Shown here piece by piece: positions 7,730-12,794 of a stretch of DNA of 12,794 nt. Positions within the stretch are counted from its first letter, which is position 1; each line of letters opens with the position of its first letter. A program made the position numbers and the translations under genes. The DNA is from Candidatus Aerophobota bacterium (lineage in GTDB: Bacteria > Aerophobota > Aerophobia > Aerophobales > B3-G15): NCBI GenBank assembly GCA_030607715.1, contig JAUWJM010000038.1, positions 1 through 12,794 of the forward strand, given 5' to 3'. The notes below the pieces were generated by a model, which had not been told where the DNA came from, ran no database searches, and was given only the letters and a program-made list of their open reading frames with translations.

Positions 7730-7750
7730 CATATTACATATTACACATTA
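7730..7750 (+). repeat. Three 7-bp tandem units
   Basis: CATATTA, CATATTA and CACATTA occur head to tail at 7730-7750. The first two are identical and the third differs at one base. They lie between the 9-bp repeat and the palindromic element, with no gene in this gap. Confidence 0.7.
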
Positions 7751-7767
7751 CTAATTGAGCTCATTGA

Positions 7768-7822
7768 AGTAGCCGCAGGCTTTAACCTGCGAAGACAAGC
7801 GCAACTTAAAAGTTGCGGCTAC
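7768..7822. repeat. Palindromic REP/MITE-like element, copy 1
   Basis: A 55-bp structured element in the ribH-prmC gap. GTAGCCGCA at 7769-7777 is exactly complementary to TGCGGCTAC at 7814-7822. Inside are two hairpins: CGCAGG/CCTGCG around loop CTTTAA (7774-7791), and CGCAACTT/AAGTTGCG around AA (7800-7817). With both formed, GTAGC/GCTAC still pairs, giving a three-way junction. G+C is about 52%, well above the AT-rich surroundings. The direct repeat ATTGA flanks it at 7763-7767 and 7823-7827. GTAG beside a hairpin is the foot recognised by REP-associated (RAYT, Y1) transposases, and the mirrored arrangement resembles an inverted REP pair; a direct repeat instead suggests a MITE moved by a DDE enzyme. 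No transposase is in the window. Confidence 0.8.
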
Positions 7823-7836
7823 ATTGACTAAATGAA

Positions 7837-8829
7837 ATGGAACAGGAAAAGCAGTCTTGGAGTATTAAAAAAAGTTTGAAGTGGGGAATTCAATATCTTA
7901 AAGAAAGAGAGATTGAAAACCCTCAGGCAAATGTTGAGCTGATAATAGGTAAGATACTAAATCAAGACCGTCTGAATCTTTATCTTATCTCTAATGATTT
8001 TCTTTCCCCTCTTCAGATTAATGAATTCCAGGAGTGTATAAAAAAAAGAGCTCGGGGTATTCCTTTACCTTATATTATTAAAGAGAGCTACTTTATGGGC
8101 CTTAAATTCCGGATAAGCTTTGATGTTTATATCCCGCGTCCAGAAACAGAGCTTCTGGTAGAGAAAGCTCTAAATTTAATTAACAGCTTAAAATCAGAGG
8201 AAAAAGTTTTAGCCTTAATTGATCTGGGAACTGGATGTGGGAACATTGCCATTAGCCTGGCTAAAAAGTTAAAAAGGGTAAACCCCGTTAGAAACTTTGG
8301 AAGAGGCTTTAAACCCCTCCCAAACCATTTGTTTAGAAAACCCTTGTCCCCGCCTTTGCGGATGGGGCCTTCTAATGGGGTAAAGATTTATAGTATTGAT
8401 ATTTCTTCCCGGGCCTTAAAAGTAGCTGAAAAAAATATGAAGTTACATGGGGTGGAAAAACAAGTAGAGCTTCTTTTAGGAGATATTTTTTCTCCTTTGA
8501 AAAGAGTTAATTTAAGGGGAAAAATTGATGGGGTAATTTCTAATCCTCCCTATGTTAGTACTCACCAGATAAATTTTTTGTCCAGGGAGGTAAGAAAAGA
8601 ACCCAGAATTGCCCTTAATGGAGGAAAAACAGGCCTGGAATTTTTTGAAAGAATTATTCCTGAAAGTTCGTGGTATCTTAAAAGAAAAGGATTTTTAATT
8701 ATGGAAATTGGATATAATCAAGAAAATGAAGTCAAGCAGTTAATCTTATCTCAGAAGAATATGAAATTTTCTTGTATAATTCCAGATTACCAGGGTAATC
8801 CTCGAATTGCTGTAGCTATAAAAAAATAA
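7837..8829 (+). CDS. prmC: Release factor glutamine methyltransferase with in-frame palindromic insertion
   Basis: A 330-residue SAM-dependent enzyme that N5-methylates the glutamine of the GGQ motif in translation release factors. Residues 1-about 85 form the N-terminal helical domain (IQYLKEREIENPQANVELII at 18-37), RPETELLVE at 101-109 is the conserved linker, LIDLGTGCGNIAISLAKKL at 127-145 is the SAM motif I, and SNPPYVS at 235-241 is the catalytic NPPY loop. Residues 149-182, a Pro/Arg/Lys-rich segment starting NPVRNFGRGF, have no counterpart in the family; they separate motif I from the VKIYSIDIS strand (182-190) whose Asp188 should bind SAM. Without them the protein would be 296 residues and read KLKRVKIYSID, which is normal. 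No Shine-Dalgarno precedes the ATG; the palindromic element ends 14 bp upstream. Whether the enzyme is still active cannot be told. Confidence 0.92.
   Translation: MEQEKQSWSIKKSLKWGIQYLKEREIENPQANVELIIGKILNQDRLNLYLISNDFLSPLQINEFQECIKKRARGIPLPYIIKESYFMGLKFRISFDVYIPRPETELLVEKALNLINSLKSEEKVLALIDLGTGCGNIAISLAKKLKRVNPVRNFGRGFKPLPNHLFRKPLSPPLRMGPSNGVKIYSIDISSRALKVAEKNMKLHGVEKQVELLLGDIFSPLKRVNLRGKIDGVISNPPYVSTHQINFLSREVRKEPRIALNGGKTGLEFFERIIPESSWYLKRKGFLIMEIGYNQENEVKQLILSQKNMKFSCIIPDYQGNPRIAVAIKK
8283..8380 (+). mobile_element. Palindromic element inserted in frame in prmC
   Basis: CCCCGTTAGAA at 8283-8293 faces TTCTAATGGGG at 8370-8380, an inverted repeat with one mismatched position, and each arm can extend one base outward (A8282/T8381). 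The interior carries more pairing: TTTGGAAGAGG (8296-8306) with CCCCTCCCAAA (8314-8324) at nine of eleven positions, and CCGC-CTTT-GCGG (8350-8361). TAAA flanks it at 8279-8282 and 8381-8384, extendable to GGGTAAA at 8276-8282 and 8378-8384. Element plus one TAAA copy is 102 bp, exactly 34 codons. G+C is about 49%. The arrangement resembles Rickettsia palindromic elements, which also insert in frame in genes, but no homology to them is claimed. Confidence 0.82.
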
Positions 8830-8836
8830 GCTTATC

Positions 8837-8840
8837 AGGA
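8837..8840 (+). promoter_or_regulatory. Ribosome binding site supporting the TTG start of mrdA
   Basis: AGGA at 8837-8840 lies six bases before TTG 8847-8849. It decides in favour of this non-ATG start; no in-frame ATG occurs before the transmembrane segment. Confidence 0.6.
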
Positions 8841-8846
8841 AGAAAT

Positions 8847-10622
8847 TTGCTCCCTTTAAGAGAATTTATTCAAGGAAAAGGGGAAATAGAAGGAAGAATT
8901 AAGCTAATTTTGATAATCATACTAAGTGCCTTTCTTTTTATTTTAGGCAGAGTAGCCTGGCTGCAGCTTGTAAAAGGAGAAAGGTATCTCTGGCTTTCCA
9001 GGACTTCTCACCTTAGACTTCTTCCCCTGCCTGCACCTCGGGGAATAATTTTAGATAGAGAGGGAAGGATTTTAGCCGATAACCGGGCGACCTTTTCCAT
9101 AGGTGCTATCCCTGCCAATATTAAAAGTTTACCAGAGCTTCTTGATTCCCTTGAAAAGATCTTACCTTTAGATGTTGATTTAATTAAAGGGAAGATTAAA
9201 AATGTCTCTAACCCATTTCGTCCAGTGACATTAAAAAAAAATATAAGTTTATCCGAGGTTACTTATCTTTTAGAAAGAGAAGAAGAGTTCCCCGGGGTGG
9301 TTATTCTTACCCAACCTGTACGAAATTATCCTCATGGGAAATTAGTAGCCCATTTGCTTGGTTACCTGGGAGAGGTAAATAAAGAGGAATTAAATAGTTC
9401 TTTGGCTTCAAAAATAGAGTTGGGGGATCTGGTAGGAAAAGTAGGGATAGAAAAAGTGTATAACAGGTATCTTCAGGGAGAAAAAGGAGGAAAACAACTG
9501 GAAGTAGATGCCCATGGCCGAGAATTAAGAACTATTTCTTGTAAAGATTCTCTTCCTGGTGACAATATTTACCTTACTTTAGATTTAAAGATGCAGCAAA
9601 TTGCTGAGGAGGAATTAGGAGAAAGAAAAGGCGTGGTCTTAATAGGAGATCCTTATACAGGAGAGATATTAGTTTTGCTCTCTCATCCTTCTTTTGACCC
9701 CAATCTCTTTGTCCAGGGCATATCTTTATCGGTTTGTGATAAGCTATTTAGCGATTCGGGCAATCCCTTAGAAAATCGTGCTATTAGAGGAGAATATTTT
9801 CCTGGTTCCTCTTTTAAAATTATAGTTGCTATAGCAGCTTTAGAGGAAGGAAAAGCGACTGAGAGCACTACTTTTTTTTGTGGAGGAAAACTTCAGGTAG
9901 GCAATCGGATATTTAAGTGTTGGAAAGAGGAAGGCCATGGGCGGTTAAACCTGGAGAAGGCTATAATTCATTCCTGCAATGTTTACTTTTATCAGTTGGG
10001 ATTAAAAGTAGGCGTTAAGGACATAATTAAATACGCTGAACTTTTTGGCCTGGGTCAGCCTACAGGAATAGATTTGATCTCAGAGAAAAAGGGTTTTGTT
10101 CCCACTTTGGAGTGGAAAAAGAAAAATTATGGGGAGATCTGGTATCCTGGGGACACAACTAATTTATCTATTGGACAAGGATATATTTTAGTTACTCCTT
10201 TACAAATGTTAGGTGTTATTAATGCTATAGCTAATGGAGGAAACTTGCTTAAGCCTCATTTACTGAAAAGAGTGGTAGATTTTGAAGGAAAAGTTATTCC
10301 TTTAAATTCTTCTCAAACGATAAGGAAGGTTTCTATTTCTTCTTCTACTCTTAAATTTTTGAAAAGATCACTGCGGGGAGTGGTAACTCAAGGGACAGGC
10401 TGGAGAGCTGAAAATAAAGTGGTAAAAATATCCGGTAAAACTGGAACTGCTGAGGTCGCCTGGAGAGAGGAGCCTGATAACTGGTTTGTAGGATATGCTC
10501 CTTCTGAAAATCCTTCTTTGAGTATTGTAGTGTTGGTGGAGCAACGAGAAGAGGAAAGAGCAATTGCTCCGGAAATAGCGGGAAAAATCCTTGCTCGAAT
10601 TTTTACCTCAATTCAAATTTAA
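8847..10622 (+). CDS. mrdA: Penicillin-binding protein 2 (peptidoglycan D,D-transpeptidase, elongasome)
   Basis: A 591-residue membrane-anchored transpeptidase that cross-links peptidoglycan during side-wall growth, partner of RodA. It begins at a TTG codon 17 bp after prmC. One membrane segment lies at about 18-41 (IKLILIIILSAFLFILGRVAWLQL). The PBP dimerisation/pedestal region follows: PAPRGIILDREGRILADN at 62-79, HLLGYLGEVN at 169-178, GLxK-like GLVGKVGIE region at 192-202 and DAHGRELR at 221-228. The transpeptidase domain from about 235 has the three active-site motifs: SSFK at 321-324 (nucleophile Ser321, Lys324), SCN at 376-378, and KTGTAE at 531-536. GQGYILVTPLQM at 443-454 is also typical. 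Length is normal for the class. The mreBCD genes that often precede this pair are absent here; prmC takes their place. Confidence 0.95.
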   Translation: MLPLREFIQGKGEIEGRIKLILIIILSAFLFILGRVAWLQLVKGERYLWLSRTSHLRLLPLPAPRGIILDREGRILADNRATFSIGAIPANIKSLPELLDSLEKILPLDVDLIKGKIKNVSNPFRPVTLKKNISLSEVTYLLEREEEFPGVVILTQPVRNYPHGKLVAHLLGYLGEVNKEELNSSLASKIELGDLVGKVGIEKVYNRYLQGEKGGKQLEVDAHGRELRTISCKDSLPGDNIYLTLDLKMQQIAEEELGERKGVVLIGDPYTGEILVLLSHPSFDPNLFVQGISLSVCDKLFSDSGNPLENRAIRGEYFPGSSFKIIVAIAALEEGKATESTTFFCGGKLQVGNRIFKCWKEEGHGRLNLEKAIIHSCNVYFYQLGLKVGVKDIIKYAELFGLGQPTGIDLISEKKGFVPTLEWKKKNYGEIWYPGDTTNLSIGQGYILVTPLQMLGVINAIANGGNLLKPHLLKRVVDFEGKVIPLNSSQTIRKVSISSSTLKFLKRSLRGVVTQGTGWRAENKVVKISGKTGTAEVAWREEPDNWFVGYAPSENPSLSIVVLVEQREEERAIAPEIAGKILARIFTSIQI

Positions 10623-10624
10623 AA

Positions 10625-11698
10625 ATGAAAACGAAAACACTTTATATATCACGAAGACTGGATTGGTGGCTTCTTTTATCTACTTTAATAATAAGTGGTT
10701 GGGGAATTTTCCATCTGTATACTCTTTCTTTTGCTGGTGAATTCTACTACTTTAAGCGTCAGTTGATCTGGGTTGGAATTGGCTTTGGACTGGTAGTTTT
10801 ATTTTATTTCCTTAAGCAGAGTTTCTGGAAAAATTTAGCTTATTTTATTTATGGAATAGTTTTTTTTACCTTAGTGGTGGTTCTATTTAAAAAAGGTGAG
10901 ATTCATGGAGCTCAAAGATGGCTAAGGCTGGGCTGGATAAGTTTTCAACCATCAGAATTTGCTAAAATAGTTCTCATCCTTACCTTAGCTAAGTTATTAT
11001 CCGGAAAGGAATATATAGGGTGGAAGAAGATTGGGATTTCCTTTTGCCTTATGACTGTTTTTGTTTTTCTGGTAGCTAAACAACCGGATTTAGGAAGCGC
11101 TATTATTTTTCCTATTTTATGGTTAGGAATTCTTTTTTTATCCGGAATATCCTGGAGGAAGCTTCTGATTATTTTAGGAATAGCTTCTTTTTTCCTTCCC
11201 ACAACTTTTCTTTTTCTTCATTCTTATCAAAAACTGCGTATTCTTACCTTTCTTAATCCTCAGGCGGACCCGTTAGGCGCAGGGTGGAGCATCCTTCAAT
11301 CAAAAATTGCCTTGGGCTCAGGAGGATGGCTAGGAAAGGGCATAGGGGGAGCAGCTCATACCCAGTTGAAATATCTACCCAGGCCTTTTACTGATTTTAT
11401 CTTCCCCAGTATAGGTGAAGAATGGGGATTTATAGGTATTTTGGGATTGTTGGTTCTTTACTCTATCATTCTCTTAAGAGGTATGAGTGTGGTTAAAGAA
11501 AAGGGTAAAAGTTTTGCGGGTCTGACAGCAGGAGGATTTGTTATTTTGTTTTTTCTACAAGTTTTTATTAATACGGGTATGAGCACAGGAATCCTACCTG
11601 TAACAGGAGTTCCTCTTCCCTTAATTAGTTATGGAGGAAGCTCTACTATTACCTTTCTTTGGGGAATAGGAATGTTGCTTAGTTTTAAAAGAGAATGA
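10625..11698 (+). CDS. rodA: Peptidoglycan glycosyltransferase RodA (SEDS family)
   Basis: A 357-residue polytopic membrane protein that polymerises lipid II into glycan strands, coupled to PBP2. I count about nine to ten hydrophobic segments. SEDS hallmarks: GAQRWLRLGWISFQPSEFAKI at 95-115, KQPDLGSA at 152-159, LRILTFLNPQADPLGAGW at 204-221, GWLGKGIGGAAHTQLKYLP at 234-252, TDFIFPSIGEEWGFIG at 256-271 with the catalytic Asp257, and VTGVPLPLISYGGSS at 326-340. The segment before TDFIF reads LPRPF, where RodA/FtsW proteins usually have an LPExH pattern. It starts 2 bp after the mrdA stop without a clear Shine-Dalgarno, so translational coupling to mrdA is likely. FtsW is the alternative name for such proteins, but pairing with PBP2 points to RodA. 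Confidence 0.93.
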   Translation: MKTKTLYISRRLDWWLLLSTLIISGWGIFHLYTLSFAGEFYYFKRQLIWVGIGFGLVVLFYFLKQSFWKNLAYFIYGIVFFTLVVVLFKKGEIHGAQRWLRLGWISFQPSEFAKIVLILTLAKLLSGKEYIGWKKIGISFCLMTVFVFLVAKQPDLGSAIIFPILWLGILFLSGISWRKLLIILGIASFFLPTTFLFLHSYQKLRILTFLNPQADPLGAGWSILQSKIALGSGGWLGKGIGGAAHTQLKYLPRPFTDFIFPSIGEEWGFIGILGLLVLYSIILLRGMSVVKEKGKSFAGLTAGGFVILFFLQVFINTGMSTGILPVTGVPLPLISYGGSSTITFLWGIGMLLSFKRE

Positions 11699-11712
11699 TA
11701 GCTCGTAGCTCC
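11699..11712 (+). repeat. 7-bp tandem duplication after rodA
   Basis: TAGCTCG at 11699-11705 is followed directly by TAGCTCC at 11706-11712, six of seven bases the same. It begins at the base after the rodA stop. Like the tandem units after ribH, it lies in a gap that also holds a palindromic element. Confidence 0.5.
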
Positions 11713-11735
11713 AAGAAAGATAGCGGTATTAATAA

Positions 11736-11790
11736 TGTAGTGCAGACCTTTAGGTCTGCTTGATTTGGCAAATCTTGCGACCTGCACTAC
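11736..11790. repeat. Palindromic REP/MITE-like element, copy 2
   Basis: A 55-bp element in the rodA-leuC gap with the same plan as the one at 7768-7822. GTAGTGCAG at 11737-11745 is exactly complementary to CTGCACTAC at 11782-11790. Hairpin GCAGACC/GGTCTGC with loop TTTA fills 11742-11759 (plus outer GC pairing), the same relative place as in copy 1 but with different stem bases, and CTTTA falls at the same offset. The second internal hairpin is weak here (GCAA-ATC-TTGC, 11768-11778). AATAA flanks it directly at 11731-11735 and 11791-11795, again 5 bp and again 60 bp apart. G+C is about 48%. It lies about 40 bp upstream of the leuC promoter and has no T tract. Confidence 0.8.
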
Positions 11791-11831
11791 AATAACAAGG
11801 AAACTTTTCCTGAAAACTGGAGTTTACTGGG

Positions 11832-11860
11832 TTGACAGAGAAAGAAAAGTGAAGTATATT
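11832..11860 (+). promoter_or_regulatory. Sigma-70-type promoter for leuC
   Basis: TTGACA at 11832-11837 and TATATT (five of six matches) at 11855-11860 are separated by 17 bp, the ideal spacing. Transcription would begin near 11867, giving a leader of about 23 nt with AGGA at 11877-11880 before the ATG at 11890. No leader peptide or T-box can fit downstream of this start, so any leucine control would have to act at the promoter. Confidence 0.75.
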
Positions 11861-11889
11861 CTACTATAAAGAGAATAGGAAGAATTGAA

Positions 11890-12765
11890 ATGACCATTAG
11901 CCAAAAAATATTAGCTATTCATGCTAAAAAGAAAAAAGTGGAACCAGGGGAGTTTATTTTGGCTAAGGTAGACCTTGCCTTTGCTAATGATATTACAGCT
12001 CCTTTGGCCATAGAGAAGGTTAAAGAGTGGGGAGCGAAAAAAGTTTTTGATCCAGAAAAAGTAGTTTTTATTCTCGACCATTTTATTCCCAATAAAGATA
12101 TAAAGACAGCTGAGCAGTGTAAGCTAATAAAAGAGTTTGCTCGAGATTATGAACTAAAAAGCTATTTTGAGGTAGGAAGGGGGGGAATAGAACATATCTT
12201 TTTACCAGAACAAGGATTTGTTCTTCCTGGAGATTTAATTATAGGAGCGGATTCTCATTCCTGTACAGCAGGAGCCCTCGGAGCTTTTGCTTCTGGAGTA
12301 GGAAGCACAGATTTAGCTGCGATTATGTGTACTGGCGAGATATGGATTAAAGTTCCTCAAGCTATTAAATTTGTTTATGAAGGAGATTTTCTTCCCTGGA
12401 CTACTCCCAAAGACCTTATTTTGTATACAATAGGAGATATTGGAGTAAAAGGGGCGTCTTATAAATCTATGGAATTTAGTGGGGAAACTGTTTCTAAGAT
12501 TCCTATTTCTGGGCGACTAACTATTTGCAATATGGCTGTTGAAGCTGGAGCAAAAAATGGGATAATAGAACCAGATGAAATCACTTTAAATTATATTAAA
12601 GGAAGATCTCGCAGAGCTTATCAGTTGCATCATAGTGATTCTGAATTTGATTATATAGAAGTTAAGCATTATGAGGTTCAAAAAATTCAACCTCAAATAG
12701 CCTTTCCTTCACTCCCTTCTAATGTTATACCTGGTTCTGATGTAGGTAAAATAGAAATAGATTAA
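11890..12765 (+). CDS. leuC: 3-isopropylmalate dehydratase / homoaconitase large subunit, interrupted by in-frame stop
   Basis: The reading frame gives 291 residues of an aconitase-superfamily large subunit of the LeuC/HacA type (normally about 420 residues), which isomerises 2- to 3-isopropylmalate or a homologue with a [4Fe-4S] cluster. Visible motifs: AKVDLAFANDITAPLAI at 25-41, LDHFIPNKDIKTAEQC at 62-77, EVGRGGIEHIFLPEQG at 94-109, GADSHSCTAGALGAFASGVG at 119-138, KSMEFSG at 192-198 and EAGAKNGIIEPDE at 218-230. The frame stops at TAA 12763-12765 right after GKIEID, where relatives read on as ID-Q-V-x-IGSCTN. The same frame continues VFIGSCTN after the stop. The truncated product lacks all three cluster cysteines, so it should be inactive unless the stop is read through, is an error, or the gene is decaying. 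Substrate (LeuC versus HacA) is undecided. Confidence 0.88.
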   Translation: MTISQKILAIHAKKKKVEPGEFILAKVDLAFANDITAPLAIEKVKEWGAKKVFDPEKVVFILDHFIPNKDIKTAEQCKLIKEFARDYELKSYFEVGRGGIEHIFLPEQGFVLPGDLIIGADSHSCTAGALGAFASGVGSTDLAAIMCTGEIWIKVPQAIKFVYEGDFLPWTTPKDLILYTIGDIGVKGASYKSMEFSGETVSKIPISGRLTICNMAVEAGAKNGIIEPDEITLNYIKGRSRRAYQLHHSDSEFDYIEVKHYEVQKIQPQIAFPSLPSNVIPGSDVGKIEID

Positions 12766-12794
12766 GTGTTCATTGGTTCTTGCACCAATCGCTC
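12766..12794 (+). pseudogene. leuC: In-frame continuation of leuC past the stop (runs off the window)
   Basis: These 29 bases continue the leuC frame as VFIGSCTNR. GSCTN carries the first cysteine ligand of the aconitase-family iron-sulphur cluster, so this is the true continuation of the same gene rather than a new one. The first codon is GTG and could in principle restart translation, but no ribosome site is seen before it. The single change CAA to TAA would explain the stop. Confidence 0.65.

Noticed and set aside
7697..7750. CRISPR array
   Set aside because: Units are 7-9 bp, directly adjacent and without spacers; no cas gene is present.
7726..7755. Promoter for prmC (TTTACA and ACTAAT-like boxes)
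   Set aside because: The -10 match is poor and lies within low-complexity tandem repeats, so chance similarity is likely.
7768..7822. Possible tRNA because the element folds as a three-way, cloverleaf-like form
   Set aside because: At 55 bp it is too short, lacks the TTC-type T loop and an anticodon stem of proper size, and its ends are perfect inverted repeats as in REP/MITE elements.
7769..7822. Rho-independent terminator after ribH
   Set aside because: Stems are strong but no T tract follows on either strand; the T run at 7724-7728 precedes rather than follows the hairpin.
9683..9868. Open frame of 61 codons on the minus strand
   Set aside because: It lies wholly inside mrdA opposite its transpeptidase domain, has no ribosome site or recognisable motif, and is explained by codon bias of the real gene.
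10351..10563. Open frame of 70 codons on the minus strand
   Set aside because: Antisense to the KTG region of mrdA; low-complexity and without initiation signals.
10945..11202. Open frame of 85 codons on the minus strand
   Set aside because: Antisense to rodA membrane segments; no motif or ribosome site.
12766..12794. A new gene starting at the GTG after the leuC stop
   Set aside because: The encoded VFIGSCTN is the internal continuation of the LeuC family motif, and no ribosome binding site precedes the GTG.

Overview
The window is about 12.8 kb of AT-rich bacterial DNA with every gene on the + strand and little intergenic space. The content is housekeeping: peptidoglycan metabolism, central carbon metabolism, riboflavin synthesis and leucine-type dehydratase. 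Short palindromic repeats sit both between and inside genes. The host looks like an AT-rich, probably uncultivated bacterium from a deep-branching or candidate phylum. Pointers are the amidase/GerMN/MurI cluster, a fused E1 alpha-beta dehydrogenase, archaeal-style LeuC/HacA and palindromic elements in genes. The sequence alone does not fix the phylum. The standard genetic code is used; TAA, TAG and TGA all terminate recognisable genes.

Layout. 1-221 is the C-terminal end of an N-acetylmuramoyl-L-alanine amidase, followed by a membrane-anchored GerMN-domain protein (239-826) and glutamate racemase murI (831-1649). A near-consensus sigma-70-type promoter at 1675-1702 opens the next block: a fused E1 alpha-beta 2-oxoacid dehydrogenase (1725-4088) and its lipoyl E2 (4107-5270). 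These run on into ribE, ribBA and ribH (5301-7709), which together supply most of riboflavin synthesis except the RibD step. A repeat-filled gap (7710-7836) precedes prmC (7837-8829), the class A transpeptidase-type PBP2 gene mrdA (8847-10622, TTG start) and rodA (10625-11698), the last two being the elongasome synthase pair. A second repeat-bearing gap (11699-11889) ends in a strong promoter for a LeuC/HacA-type dehydratase large subunit (11890 onward). That gene is broken by an in-frame TAA nine codons before the window ends.

The most notable non-genic content is a set of palindromic elements. Two 55-bp intergenic elements (7768-7822 and 11736-11790) share one architecture: GTAG...CTAC ends, 9-bp inverted termini at identical positions, a covarying hairpin and a flanking 5-bp direct repeat. 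A third, different element of about 98 bp has been inserted in frame inside prmC (8283-8380), adding 34 codons to the methyltransferase core and flanked by a short duplicated sequence. Removing exactly 102 bp restores a normal-looking PrmC. Short tandem repeats of 7-9 bp accompany both intergenic elements. Together these suggest several small, non-autonomous, structured elements that move in this genome, one of which is tolerated as protein.
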